Shown: positions 8,277 through 17,146, counted from the first letter of the stretch. The stretch: DNA of 64,000 nt from Streptomyces californicus (GCF_000717645.1 NZ_JNZZ01000020.1:1-64000); one strand, 5' to 3'. The notes: generated by a model from the sequence alone, not told the origin. Translations and numbers: made by a program.

Positions 8277-8570
8277 ATGAGCACTCTTGAGCCCGATCGC
8301 GGGGCAGGTACGGGGACCCTCGTCGAGCCGACGCCACAGGTGTCGAGGGGCGACGGCGACCACGAGCGCTACGCCCACTACGTCCAGAAGGACAAGATCA
8401 TGGCGAGCGCCCTGGAGGGCACTCCCGTGGTCGCGCTGTGCGGCAAGGTCTGGGTACCGGGGCGCGACCCCAAGAAGTACCCGGTCTGCCCCATGTGCAA
8501 GGAGATCTACGAGTCCATGGGCGCCGGCGGCGACAAGGACAAGGGCAAGGGCGGCAAGGACAAGAAGTAG
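8277..8570 (+). CDS. DUF3039 domain protein
   Basis: The protein has 97 aa. The centre reads ERYAHYVQKDKIMASA, then VVALCGKVWVP and YPVCPMCKEIYE: three Cys that could hold zinc together with an upstream His. The C-terminus is a Lys/Gly/Asp tract (DKGKGGKDKK). The function is unknown, and the family is found in actinobacteria. There is no ribosome-binding site; TACCCT at 8263-8268 lies 8 bases before the ATG, so the message is probably leaderless. A strong terminator follows. Confidence 0.82.
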   Translation: MSTLEPDRGAGTGTLVEPTPQVSRGDGDHERYAHYVQKDKIMASALEGTPVVALCGKVWVPGRDPKKYPVCPMCKEIYESMGAGGDKDKGKGGKDKK

Positions 8571-8593
8571 GTCCGGCCCCTCCGTCCACCGCG

Positions 8594-8634
8594 AGGCCCC
8601 CGGGGGCGTACGACACGTACGCCCCCGGGGGCCT
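8594..8634 (+). terminator. terminator of the DUF3039 gene
   Basis: An 18-bp perfect stem (AGGCCCCCGGGGGCGTAC and complement) has a 5-base loop and is followed by TTTCGCG. Confidence 0.75.
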
Positions 8635-8701
8635 TTCGCGTGCCCGGACACGGAGGGTGACCTTTCCGTCGCGTTGCACGGGCTGCATCCGCTGGTCACA
8701 G

Positions 8702-8717
8702 AGTGGTCGAGACCACT
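8702..8717. promoter_or_regulatory. DasR response element (dre)
   Basis: AGTGGTCGAGACCACT is a perfect 16-bp palindrome matching the known DasR operator (consensus around ACTGGTCTAGACCACT). DasR is the GntR-family repressor that senses glucosamine-6-phosphate. The site abuts the -35 box of the transporter promoter, as expected for repression. Confidence 0.82.
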
Positions 8718-8745
8718 TGTCGTCGCCGGAACGCCGCTCTACTCT
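8717..8745 (+). promoter_or_regulatory. promoter of the amino-sugar uptake operon
   Basis: TTGTCG (8717-8722) and TACTCT (8740-8745) are 17 bases apart. The -35 touches the dre. Transcription would start near 8751, leaving a 60-base leader. Confidence 0.6.
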
Positions 8746-8772
8746 CCTGCCAGTTGTGCAGAACGAAACGCA

Positions 8773-8791
8773 CGTTGCACATGTTGCAACG
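8773..8791. promoter_or_regulatory. second palindrome in the operon leader
   Basis: CGTTGCA-catgt-TGCAACG is a perfect 7+7 dyad between the promoter and the first gene, 22 bases before the ATG. It does not match dre and could be the site of a second repressor of LacI or ROK type. Confidence 0.4.
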
Positions 8792-8812
8792 AATGACCGG
8801 TAGGGGTTCCGG

Positions 8813-10117
8813 ATGAAGCTTTCTGCCCGAATTGCCGCCCCGGCTGCGGCGCTTGTGCTGGCCGGCCTCACCGCCACCGCCTGCGCGCCGCAGACCTCCG
8901 ACACGAGTGCGAAGGGTGACGACAAGAGCGGCACGCTCCGCGTCTGGCTCTTCCAGGAGGTCGGCAACAAGCCCAAGGAGAAGGTGGTCGACGCGGCCGT
9001 CGCCGACTTCGAGAAGGCCCACAAGGGCGCGAAGGTCGAGATCGAGTACATACCCGTCGACACCCGCGCGCAGCGCATCAAGGCCGCGTTCAACGACCCC
9101 AAGAGCGCCCCCGACCTCATCGAGTACGGCAACAGCGACACCGCCGCCTACGTCAAGGACGGCGGACTCGCCGACATCACCGAGGAGTTCGGCGCCTGGG
9201 ACGAGGCCAGGGACACCGACCCGATCGCCAAGCAGTCCGTCACCGTCGGGGACAAGGTCTACGGCGCGCCCTACTTCGTCGGCGTCCGGGCCCTCTACTA
9301 CCGCACCGACGTCTTCAAGGACCTCGGCATCAGCGCCCCCAAGACCCAGGCCGAGCTGATCTCCACGGCCAAGAAGATCCACAAGGCGAAGCCCGACCTC
9401 TACGGCCTCGCCGTCGGCGGCGCGTACACCTACGGCGCGATGCCCTTCATCTGGGCCAACGGCGGCGAGCTCGCGGGCGAGACCGACGGGAAGTTCACCT
9501 CCGGCATCAACAGCGAGAAGGCCCGCAAGGGCATCGAGGCGTACACCTCCCTCTTCGGCGACGACAACTGCCCGGCCGCCAAGTGCGCCTCCATGGGCGG
9601 CAACGCCACCGTGACCGCCTTCGCCTCCGGCAAGGCCGCCATGGCCATCGGCGGCGACTTCAGCCACGCGGCCGTCGAGGCCGGCTCCGTCAAGGGCAAG
9701 TACGCCGTCGTCCCGCTGCCCGGCATCGCCAAGAACTCCATCGCCCCTGCCTTCGCGGGCGGCAACAACCTCGGCGTCCTCAAGAGCAGTTCGCACCGCA
9801 CCCTCGCCGTCGACCTGATGAAGACGCTGTCCGGCAAGAAGACCCAGGCCGCGATGTTCGACGCGATGGGCTTCCTGCCCACCTACACCGACGTCCTGGA
9901 CAACGCCGCGAAGAAGGAGCCCTTCGTCGCCCCGTTCGTCCGGACCCTGGGCGCCGGCGCCAAGTCCGTCCCCGCCTCCCCGGCCTGGGGGCAGATCGAC
10001 GCCTCACTGGTCCTGCCGACGATGTTCCAGGAGATCGTCTCCGGCCGTAAGGACGTGGCGACCGCCTCGGACGACGCGGCGAAGAAGATTGACGCGGCCT
10101 TCACCGAAGCCGGCTGA
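8813..10117 (+). CDS. CUT1 sugar-binding lipoprotein (amino-sugar ABC transporter)
   Basis: The protein has 434 aa. A signal peptide ends in a lipobox (LTATACAP), so the protein is a membrane-anchored extracellular binding protein. The body is family-1 solute binding: GTLRVWLFQE, then TRAQRIKAAFNDPKSAPDLIEYGN, APYFVGVRALYYRTDVFKDLGI and GGDFSHAA. The dre upstream and the hexosaminidase at the operon end point to chitobiose or N-acetylglucosamine oligomers as substrate; this is inferred from context. AGGGG precedes the start. Confidence 0.87.
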   Translation: MKLSARIAAPAAALVLAGLTATACAPQTSDTSAKGDDKSGTLRVWLFQEVGNKPKEKVVDAAVADFEKAHKGAKVEIEYIPVDTRAQRIKAAFNDPKSAPDLIEYGNSDTAAYVKDGGLADITEEFGAWDEARDTDPIAKQSVTVGDKVYGAPYFVGVRALYYRTDVFKDLGISAPKTQAELISTAKKIHKAKPDLYGLAVGGAYTYGAMPFIWANGGELAGETDGKFTSGINSEKARKGIEAYTSLFGDDNCPAAKCASMGGNATVTAFASGKAAMAIGGDFSHAAVEAGSVKGKYAVVPLPGIAKNSIAPAFAGGNNLGVLKSSSHRTLAVDLMKTLSGKKTQAAMFDAMGFLPTYTDVLDNAAKKEPFVAPFVRTLGAGAKSVPASPAWGQIDASLVLPTMFQEIVSGRKDVATASDDAAKKIDAAFTEAG

Positions 10118-10119
10118 CG

Positions 10120-11106
10120 ATGACCACGCACACTTCTCCGCTCAAGGCCACGCCCCCGGGCGCGGCCGGGGCGGGCGACGGCGCACCCGCCGCCCGCCCG
10201 CCCCGGCGCGGCCGGTCCGCCTCGCCCCGGACCCACTCCGGCTGGACCCCCTGGCTCTACCTGCTGCCCGCCCTCGTCCTGCTCGCCGGGCTGCTGGTCT
10301 ACCCGATCTACCAACTCGGCCTGATCTCCTTCCTGGAGTACACCCAGGCCCAGGTCAGCGGCGGCGAACCCACCACCTTCCAGGGGTTCGGCAACTACAC
10401 GACCCTCTTCAACGACAGCCAGTTCTGGCAGGTCCTGCTCGCCACCGTGGTCTTCGCCGCGGCCTGCGTGGTCTCCACCCTGTTCGTCGGCTGCGCCCTC
10501 GCCGTGCTGCTCACCCGCGTCCGCGCCCTGCCCCGGCTCGCGCTGATGATGGCCGCGCTCGGCGCCTGGGCCACCCCCGCGATCACCGGCTCCACCGTCT
10601 GGGTCTTCCTCTTCGACCCCGACTTCGGACCGGTCAACAAGGTGCTGGGGCTCGGCGACTTCTCCTGGACGTACGGCCGCTACAGCGCCTTCGCGCTCGT
10701 GCTGCTCGAAGTCCTGTGGTGCTCGTTCCCGTTCGTGATGGTCACCGTCTACGCGGGCATCCGTGCCATCCCCACCGAGGTGCTGGAGGCCGCCGCGCTG
10801 GACGGCGCCTCCCAGTGGCGGATCTGGCGCACCATCATGGCGCCGATGCTCAAGCCCATCCTGATCGTCGTCACCATCCAGTCGATCATCTGGGACTTCA
10901 AGGTCTTCACCCAGATCTACGTCATGACCAACGGCGGCGGCATCGCCGGCCAGAACCTGGTGCTCAACGTGTACGCGTACCAGAAGGCGTTCGCGTCCTC
11001 GCAGTACAGCCTCGGATCGGCCATCGGCGTCGTGATGCTGGTGATCCTGCTGGCCGTCACGCTGGTCTATCTGCGCCTGGTGCGGCGCCAGGGGGAGGAA
11101 CTGTGA
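10120..11106 (+). CDS. sugar ABC transporter permease (MalF type)
   Basis: The protein has 328 aa. It begins 2 bases after the preceding stop. A polar Pro/Gly-rich N-terminus precedes about six membrane helices (LYLLPALVLLAGLLVYPIY first). The cytoplasmic loop EAAALDGASQWRIWRTIMAPMLKP is the EAA motif that docks the ATPase. No ATPase is encoded in the operon; Streptomyces CUT1 systems commonly share the MsiK ATPase, encoded elsewhere. Confidence 0.88.
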   Translation: MTTHTSPLKATPPGAAGAGDGAPAARPPRRGRSASPRTHSGWTPWLYLLPALVLLAGLLVYPIYQLGLISFLEYTQAQVSGGEPTTFQGFGNYTTLFNDSQFWQVLLATVVFAAACVVSTLFVGCALAVLLTRVRALPRLALMMAALGAWATPAITGSTVWVFLFDPDFGPVNKVLGLGDFSWTYGRYSAFALVLLEVLWCSFPFVMVTVYAGIRAIPTEVLEAAALDGASQWRIWRTIMAPMLKPILIVVTIQSIIWDFKVFTQIYVMTNGGGIAGQNLVLNVYAYQKAFASSQYSLGSAIGVVMLVILLAVTLVYLRLVRRQGEEL

Positions 11107-11999
11107 GCGCGACGACCGACCGTGCCGTACCGACGCGTCCGGGAGGCGGCGGTGGCATGCGCGCGCTGCTCCGCGTCAAGCGCCCCGGACGGCTGGCCGC
11201 CGAGGCCGCCGCCCTCCTGATCGCCGTCGCGGTCGCCTTCCCGCTGTACTGGATGGTGCTCTCCGCCTTCAAGCCGGCCGGGGAGATCCAGTCCACCGAC
11301 GCCCGCCCCTGGACGCTCGCGCCCTCGCTCGACTCGTTCCGCCGGGTCTTCGAACAGCAGGACTTCGGCCGCTACTTCCTCAACAGCCTGCTGGTGGCGG
11401 GCACGGTGGTCATCCTCTCCGCGCTGGTCGCGTTCCTGGCCGCCACCGCCGTCACCCGCTTCCGCTTCAAGTTCCGCACCACCCTGCTGATCATGTTCCT
11501 GGTCGCGCAGATGGTGCCCGTCGAGGCCCTGACCATCCCGCTCTTCTTCCTGATGCGGGACTTCGGCCAGCTCAACACCCTCGGCTCGCTGATCCTGCCG
11601 CACCTCGCCTTCTCGCTGCCGTTCGCGATCTGGATGCTGCGCGGCTTCGTCAAGGCCGTCCCCGAGGCCCTGGAGGAGGCCGCCTACATCGACGGGGCGA
11701 GCCGCACCCGGTTCCTGTGGCAGATCCTCTTCCCGCTGGTCTTCCCGGGCCTGGTCGCCACCAGCGTCTTCTCCTTCATCACCACCTGGAACGACTTCCT
11801 GTTCGCGAAGTCCTTCATCATCAGCGACACCTCCCAGTCGACGCTGCCGATGGCGCTGCTGGTCTTCTTCAAACCCGACGAGAACGACTGGGGAGGGATC
11901 ATGGCAGGCTCGACGGTGATGACCATCCCCGTACTGGTCTTCTTCGTACTCGTACAGCGACGCCTCGTCTCCGGACTGGGCGGAGCGGTTAAGGACTGA
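11103..11999 (+). CDS. sugar ABC transporter permease (MalG type)
   Basis: The protein has 298 aa. The GTG start overlaps the preceding stop (GTGA), which indicates translational coupling. The N-terminal helix AALLIAVAVAFPLYWMVLSAFKP is typical of MalG-like subunits, and the EAA loop reads EALEEAAYIDGASRTRFLWQ. It would pair with the upstream permease to form the channel. It ends 4 bases before the hexosaminidase. Confidence 0.88.
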   Translation: MSATTDRAVPTRPGGGGGMRALLRVKRPGRLAAEAAALLIAVAVAFPLYWMVLSAFKPAGEIQSTDARPWTLAPSLDSFRRVFEQQDFGRYFLNSLLVAGTVVILSALVAFLAATAVTRFRFKFRTTLLIMFLVAQMVPVEALTIPLFFLMRDFGQLNTLGSLILPHLAFSLPFAIWMLRGFVKAVPEALEEAAYIDGASRTRFLWQILFPLVFPGLVATSVFSFITTWNDFLFAKSFIISDTSQSTLPMALLVFFKPDENDWGGIMAGSTVMTIPVLVFFVLVQRRLVSGLGGAVKD

Positions 12000-12003
12000 C
12001 GTC

Positions 12004-13713
12004 ATGACACCCGAGAACCCCCTCGTCGCGGGCGCCGTGGACCCCGCGGCCCTCGGTCTGGTCCCGGCCCCGCGCAGCCTGGCCGCGGCCGCCGCCGGAC
12101 CGTACCCGCTCGGCTACACCACCCCGCTCACCGCCGGACCCGGCACCCAGGGCGTCGCCCGCTGGCTGCGCGCCACGCTCGGCCCGGCCACCGGGCTGCC
12201 CTTCCCCGAGGGCGACGGCACCGGCACCGGCCCCGGCGACGGTTCGGGCACCGGCTCCAACGGGCGGGGCATCGTGCTCGCCCTCGACGAGGCGCTCGCC
12301 CCCGAGGGCTATCGCCTGGCCGTCGAGGCGAACGCCGTACGCATCACGGGCGGCACCGCGGCCGGCGTCTTCCGGGGCGCGCAGACCCTCTGCCAGCTCC
12401 TCGGCGCGGACGTCTTCCGGCGCGCCCCGCTCACCCCGGGCCGCACCTGGGAGATTCCGCCGGTCGTCGTCGAGGACGAACCCCGCTTCGGCTGGCGCGG
12501 CATGATGCTCGACGTCTCCCGGCACTTCCTGCCCAAGGACGACGTCCTGCGCTACCTGGACCTGCTGGCCGCCCACAAGCTGAACGTCTTCCACTTCCAC
12601 CTCACCGACGACCAGGGCTGGCGCGTCGAGATCAAGCGCTACCCCCGCCTGACCGAGGTCGGCTCCTGGCGCGCCCGCACCAAGTACGGCCACCGGGCCT
12701 CCGATCTGTGGGACGAGACCCCCCACGGCGGCTTCTACACCCAGGACGACATCCGAGAGATCGTCGCCTACGCCGCCGAGCGGCACATCCGGGTCGTCCC
12801 CGAGATCGACATCCCGGGCCACTCACAGGCCGCGATCAGCGCCTACCCCGAACTCGGCAACACCGACGTCGTCGACACAGGCGCCCTCACCGTCTGGGAC
12901 ACCTGGGGCGTCAACCCGAACGTCCTCGCCCCCACCGACACCACCCTGCGCTTCTTCGAGGGCGTCCTGGAGGAACTGCTGGAACTCTTCCCGGCCGAGA
13001 CCTCGCCGTTCGTCCACATCGGCGGCGACGAGTGCCCCAAGGACCAGTGGAAGGCGTCCCCCGCCGCCCAGGCCCGGATCGCCGAACTCGGCGTGAAGGA
13101 CGAGGAGGGCCTCCAGTCCTGGTTCATCCGCCACTTCGACGCCTGGCTCACCGCCCGGGGCCGCCGCCTCATCGGCTGGGACGAGATCCTGGAGGGCGGC
13201 CTCGCCGAAGGGGCCGCCGTCTCCTCCTGGCGCGGTTACGCCGGCGGCATCGCGGCCGCCGAGGCCGGGCACGACGTGGTGATGTGCCCCGAGCAGCAGG
13301 TGTACCTGGACCACCGTCAGGACGGCGGCCCGGACGAGCCGATGCCCATCGGCTACGTACGGACCCTGGAGGACGTCTACCGCTTCGAGCCCGTCCCGCC
13401 GGGCCTGAGCGAGGAGGCGGCCCGGCACGTCCTGGGCGCCCAGGCCAACGTGTGGACCGAGGTCATGCAGAACCGGGACCGCGTCGACTACCAGGTCTTC
13501 CCGCGCCTCGCCGCCTTCGCCGAGGTCGTCTGGTCCGCCCTCCCGGCCCCGGCCGACCGGGACTTCGCGGAGTTCGACGCCCGGATGAGCGCCCACTACG
13601 CCCGGCTCGACGCGCTCGGCGTCGACTACCGCCGGCCGGAGGGCCCGCTGCCCCGGCAGCAGCGCCCCGGCGTCCTCGGCCGCCCGATCGAGGGGGCCCC
13701 GCCGGTCGTCTGA
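12004..13713 (+). CDS. beta-N-acetylhexosaminidase, GH20, cytoplasmic
   Basis: The protein has 569 aa. There is no signal peptide, so it should act inside the cell on imported chitobiose-type sugars, releasing GlcNAc. The N-terminal domain (about 1-160) is the GH20b fold. The catalytic barrel starts with FGWRGMMLDVSRHFLPKDDV, continues with FHFHLTDDQGWRVEIKRYP and VVPEIDIPGHSQAAISAYPE, and has the catalytic Asp-Glu pair in HIGGDECP near residue 340. A Gly/Thr/Ser-rich insertion (residues about 73-88) is seen. It is the last gene of the DasR-controlled operon and directly links uptake to catabolism. Confidence 0.92.
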   Translation: MTPENPLVAGAVDPAALGLVPAPRSLAAAAAGPYPLGYTTPLTAGPGTQGVARWLRATLGPATGLPFPEGDGTGTGPGDGSGTGSNGRGIVLALDEALAPEGYRLAVEANAVRITGGTAAGVFRGAQTLCQLLGADVFRRAPLTPGRTWEIPPVVVEDEPRFGWRGMMLDVSRHFLPKDDVLRYLDLLAAHKLNVFHFHLTDDQGWRVEIKRYPRLTEVGSWRARTKYGHRASDLWDETPHGGFYTQDDIREIVAYAAERHIRVVPEIDIPGHSQAAISAYPELGNTDVVDTGALTVWDTWGVNPNVLAPTDTTLRFFEGVLEELLELFPAETSPFVHIGGDECPKDQWKASPAAQARIAELGVKDEEGLQSWFIRHFDAWLTARGRRLIGWDEILEGGLAEGAAVSSWRGYAGGIAAAEAGHDVVMCPEQQVYLDHRQDGGPDEPMPIGYVRTLEDVYRFEPVPPGLSEEAARHVLGAQANVWTEVMQNRDRVDYQVFPRLAAFAEVVWSALPAPADRDFAEFDARMSAHYARLDALGVDYRRPEGPLPRQQRPGVLGRPIEGAPPVV

Positions 13714-13726
13714 CCCCGCACCGGCC

Positions 13727-13766
13727 CGTCGGCCGCAGCCGTCCCCCGGGACCGCTGCGGCCGACG
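13727..13766 (+). terminator. terminator of the amino-sugar operon
   Basis: CGTCGGCCGCAGC (13727-13739) pairs with 13754-13766, and an inner GTCCC/GGGAC stem extends it. It begins 13 bases after the stop. Confidence 0.7.
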
Positions 13767-13790
13767 CGCGTCCGGGGGCGTCCCGTGTCC

Positions 13791-13846
13791 TGGGTGCGTG
13801 GGTGCGTGGGTGCCCGGGTGCCCGGGTGCATGCGTGCCTGGGTGCC
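13791..13846. repeat. 8-bp minisatellite, seven copies
   Basis: The unit TGGGTGCG/C repeats seven times with small changes (TGGGTGCG, TGGGTGCG, TGGGTGCC, CGGGTGCC, CGGGTGCA, TGCGTGCC, TGGGTGCC). It is non-coding and lies between two operons. Confidence 0.8.
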
Positions 13847-13849
13847 GGG

Positions 13850-14111
13850 CCCGGGGCCGCCGGGGTCGGACCGTCCCGGGTGCGCGAAACGCGTAAGTCG
13901 TACAAGCGTCGCTGAAGAGTGGCAATTCACCCTCGGCGCAGAAGACCTGCCAAACCGGAACATCCCGCAGGTCAGGGACGGAACCGCCCTTCGCGGACCC
14001 TCGCGTCGGTCCGGTCGGAAGATGTGCCAGAGTTGCCACGTCCGGGCTGTGAACACGTACCGTACGGCGGAACAGGCCAGAGCGCCGGGAGACCGGGAAG
14101 GGGCAGCTGGG
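13850..14111 (+). promoter_or_regulatory. upstream region of the molybdenum-hydroxylase operon
   Basis: No gene is seen. TTGCCA at about 14033 and TACCGT at about 14058 are 19 bases apart and form a possible promoter about 50 bases before the start codon. ACCTGC/GCAGGT at about 13947-13975 is an imperfect hairpin further upstream. No recognised riboswitch is visible. Confidence 0.35.
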
Positions 14112-15008
14112 TTGACCACGCACGCACCGCAGGCGACGCAGTCGGTGACGCTGCCGGCCTCGTTGGACGAGGCCGTGGCGGCACTCGGCGCCATGCCCGC
14201 AGCCGTACCGGTCGCCGGGGGCACGGACTTGATGGCGGCCGTCAACAAGGGGCTCCTGCGCCCCTCCGCGCTGGTCGGCCTCGGCCGGATCAGCGAGCTG
14301 CGCGGCTGGCACTACCAGGACGGCCACGCCCTCCTGGGCGCCGGACTCACCCACGCTCGCATGGGCCGCCCCGACTTCGCCGCCCTCATCCCCGCCCTCG
14401 CCGCCTCCGCCCGCGCCGCCGGACCGCCCCAGATCCGCAACGCGGGCACCCTCGGCGGCAACATCGTCACCTCCGCGCCCACCGGCGACGCCCTGCCGGT
14501 GCTGGCCGCGCTGGAGGCCGAACTCGTCGTCGCGGGGCCCGGCGGCGTCCGCCGCGAGATCCCCGTCTCCCACCTGCTGGCCGGCCGCGAGATGCTGGAG
14601 CCCGCCGAGCTGATCGGCTTCGTCCGCGTACCGCTGCTGCACGCCCCCCAGGTCTTCCTGAAGGCCACCGGCCGCACCGGTCCCGGCCGCGCCACGGCCT
14701 CGGTCGCCATCGTCCTGGACCCGGCCCGGCGCGGCGTGCGCTGCGCGGTCGGCGCGATCGCCCCGATGCCGCTGCGCCCGCTGGAGGCGGAGCACTGGAT
14801 CGCCTCGCTGATCGACTGGGACGGCGAACGCGGCCTGGCCCCCGACGCGCTGGCCGCGTTCGGCGAGTACGTCGCCGCCGCCTGCGTCCCGGACAACGCA
14901 CCACCGGCCGACGGTGCAGAGGCCCCGCCGCTGTCCCCGGCCGTCCTGCACCTGCGGCGCACCGTCGCCGCGCTCGCCCGACGCGCGCTGGGGAGGGCAC
15001 TGTCGTGA
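14112..15008 (+). CDS. FAD-binding subunit of a xanthine-dehydrogenase-family enzyme
   Basis: The protein has 298 aa. I chose TTG at 14112 because AAGGGG lies upstream and the protein then starts with LTTHAPQATQSVTLPASLDE; no ATG or GTG sits better. The FAD domain has VAGGTDLMAAVNKG (pyrophosphate loop) and IRNAGTLGGNIVTSAPTGD, the second FAD motif. The CO-dehydrogenase flavoprotein C-terminal domain follows. It passes electrons from the 2Fe-2S subunit to NAD or another acceptor. It overlaps the next gene by 4 bases, so the complex is made from one message. Confidence 0.87.
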   Translation: MTTHAPQATQSVTLPASLDEAVAALGAMPAAVPVAGGTDLMAAVNKGLLRPSALVGLGRISELRGWHYQDGHALLGAGLTHARMGRPDFAALIPALAASARAAGPPQIRNAGTLGGNIVTSAPTGDALPVLAALEAELVVAGPGGVRREIPVSHLLAGREMLEPAELIGFVRVPLLHAPQVFLKATGRTGPGRATASVAIVLDPARRGVRCAVGAIAPMPLRPLEAEHWIASLIDWDGERGLAPDALAAFGEYVAAACVPDNAPPADGAEAPPLSPAVLHLRRTVAALARRALGRALS

Positions 15009-17146
15009 GCAATGAGGAAGACCCCCGCCGGCCCGACCGGCACGACCAGTACGGGTGGCAGGGGCACTCCGAGGGCCCGGACTCCGCGTACGGGGGCTGG
15101 GAGCCGACCCCGCAGGGCGACGGCTTCGACGCCGACGCGACGGCGGCCGACGCCACCGCGTTCGTGCACATCCCGCCGGAGGACCTGGCGGACATCCCGC
15201 TGGCCGCGCCCGGCCACGGCTACGTGCCCCCGATGATCGTCCCGCTGACCCCGGCCGCCGGCCTGGACCCGGCGGCGACGGGCAGTTGGGTGACCCGGAC
15301 CCGGAGCCAGCAGGCCGAGGCCGAGCAGCGCGCCCAGCAGGCCGCCGACCAGGACACCGGCGCGGTCCACTGGCCCGATCCGAACCAGCAGGGCGGCGTC
15401 CCGGGCGACTACCGGGGCCCGTACGAGGACACCTCGCACGCCACGGCGCAGTGGAACTTCACCGACGCCCTGGGCGCGCCGCAGGCCGCCCCGGAGACCG
15501 GGCACCACGGGGCCCAGGACGCGTCGGGCCACGAGGGCCACGGCGGGCATGCGGACCACGCGGGGCACGAGAGCCACGGCGGGCATGCGGACCACACGGG
15601 GCACGAGGGCCACGGCAGGCACACGGACCACACGGGGCACGAGAGCCACGGCGGGCACACCGGACACGTGGGCTACTCGGGTCTCACGGACGCCTTCGGG
15701 CACACCAGCGCCCTCGGCCACACGGGTCACGCCGACCACACGGGTCACGCTGATCACACGGGTCACGCCGACCACACGGGTCACCTCCCGCACCCCGGCG
15801 ACTTCGGCCCCGCAAGCCCCGGTGGCCCCTCCGACCCCGCAGGCCCCACCGACCTCGCGGGTCCTGCCGACCCCACCGACTCCGCCGGCCGCACCGTGGC
15901 GTGGCCGTCCCCCGCGACGGACGGCGACCTCCCCGGGGTGCCGGGCGAGCCGCCGGTCGCGGCGCCCGCGCAGCAGTGGTACCCGGACAGCGCCCGCCCC
16001 GCGACGCTGCCCGGCGGCGCCCCCGCGCCCTGGGCCACGCAGATCCCCGAAACGGAACCGGTCCCGGCACCGGAACCGGAGCCCGAAGCCGACCCCGTAT
16101 CCGCCCCCGAGGCGCGGCAGGCCCCGGAAGCGGAACCCGCAGCGGCCGACCCGGCGGACGACGCGACCGGACAGCCGGACCACGCGGACGACGCGGCGCA
16201 CCCGACGTCCCCGACAGACCCGGAGGGCGCGGCGGGCTCGGTGGACGCGGAGGACGCTCCCGCCGCCGACGCGTCCGGACCCGACGCCCCCGACCTCCCC
16301 GCCGACGCGTCTCCCGCTGAGCCGGGCGTACCGGACGGGGCGGTCGCCGACGCCGAGCCCGACGTGCGGCCGGTACCGGCGGAGGCCCCGGCCATCCCGC
16401 ACCCGGAACACGGGCCGGGACCGGAAGCGGAAGCGGAACAGCACCACGCACCGGAACACGTACCGGAACCGGAACGCCACCACGGACCGGAAGCGGAAGC
16501 CGAACCGGAGACGGAGACGATCCTCACCCCGGCCCCCGCCCCGCTCGACGCCCCGAGCGACCACCCCGCCACCTCCTACGTCCTGCACGTGAACGGCATG
16601 GACCGCCCGGTCAGCGACGCCTGGATCGGCGAGTCCCTGCTGTACGTGCTCCGCGAGCGCCTCGGCCTGGCCGGGGCCAAGGACGGCTGCTCGCAGGGCG
16701 AGTGCGGCGCCTGCAACGTCCAGGTCGACGGCCGGCTCGTCGCCTCCTGCCTGGTCCCCGCCGCCACCACGGCGGGCAGCGAGGTGCGGACGGTCGAGGG
16801 GCTGGCCGTGGACGGCGAACCCTCCGACGTCCAACGCGCCCTGGCCGCCTGCGGGGCCGTCCAGTGCGGCTTCTGCATCCCCGGCATGGCGATGACCGTC
16901 CACGACCTGCTGGAGGGCAACCACGCCCCCACGGAGCTGGAGACCCGCCAGGCCCTCTGCGGCAACCTCTGCCGCTGCTCCGGCTACCGGGGCGTGCTCG
17001 ACGCCGTCGCGGACGTCGTCGCGTCCCGCGAGGCGAGCGCCGAGGCGGCGGCCGCTCCGGACACCGCCCGCATCCCGCACCAGGCGGAGCCGGGCGCCGG
17101 CGGCGTACAGCAGGGACCCCACCCGCACGAGGGAGAGGCGCTGTGA
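15005..17146 (+). CDS. 2Fe-2S subunit of the hydroxylase with a long His-rich N-terminal extension
   Basis: The protein has 713 aa, against about 160-200 for a normal family member. GTG at 15005 overlaps the upstream stop. Residues about 1-180 are acidic and low-complexity. About 180-260 are packed with GHEGHGGHADHAGH and GHADHTGHADHTGH repeats. About 265-520 are Pro/Glu/Ala-rich and predicted disordered. Only the last 190 residues are the enzyme part: CSQGECGACNVQVDGRLVASC holds the first 2Fe-2S cluster, and CGAVQCGFCIPG with CGNLCRCSGYRG holds the second. The extension is in frame with no stop and keeps Streptomyces codon use, so I regard it as translated. Its role is unknown; metal binding is an inference. 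Confidence 0.85.
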   Translation: MSNEEDPRRPDRHDQYGWQGHSEGPDSAYGGWEPTPQGDGFDADATAADATAFVHIPPEDLADIPLAAPGHGYVPPMIVPLTPAAGLDPAATGSWVTRTRSQQAEAEQRAQQAADQDTGAVHWPDPNQQGGVPGDYRGPYEDTSHATAQWNFTDALGAPQAAPETGHHGAQDASGHEGHGGHADHAGHESHGGHADHTGHEGHGRHTDHTGHESHGGHTGHVGYSGLTDAFGHTSALGHTGHADHTGHADHTGHADHTGHLPHPGDFGPASPGGPSDPAGPTDLAGPADPTDSAGRTVAWPSPATDGDLPGVPGEPPVAAPAQQWYPDSARPATLPGGAPAPWATQIPETEPVPAPEPEPEADPVSAPEARQAPEAEPAAADPADDATGQPDHADDAAHPTSPTDPEGAAGSVDAEDAPAADASGPDAPDLPADASPAEPGVPDGAVADAEPDVRPVPAEAPAIPHPEHGPGPEAEAEQHHAPEHVPEPERHHGPEAEAEPETETILTPAPAPLDAPSDHPATSYVLHVNGMDRPVSDAWIGESLLYVLRERLGLAGAKDGCSQGECGACNVQVDGRLVASCLVPAATTAGSEVRTVEGLAVDGEPSDVQRALAACGAVQCGFCIPGMAMTVHDLLEGNHAPTELETRQALCGNLCRCSGYRGVLDAVADVVASREASAEAAAAPDTARIPHQAEPGAGGVQQGPHPHEGEAL
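15538..15790 (+). repeat. coding repeat for the His-rich segment
   Basis: An 18-21-base unit built on GGCCACG/GGTCACGCCGACCACACG is repeated more than ten times within the 2Fe-2S subunit gene. The last block (about 15720-15785) is nearly perfect, so the array probably varies in length between strains. Confidence 0.75.

Noticed and set aside
5959..8280. 773-codon open frame antisense to murA
   Set aside because: It is the complement of murA, continuing through non-coding DNA and yqgE. Composition is Asp/Val/Arg-rich with no domain.
15538..15790. CRISPR array in the short repeats
   Set aside because: The repeats are 18-21 bases, contiguous, in frame, and encode His/Gly. There are no spacers.
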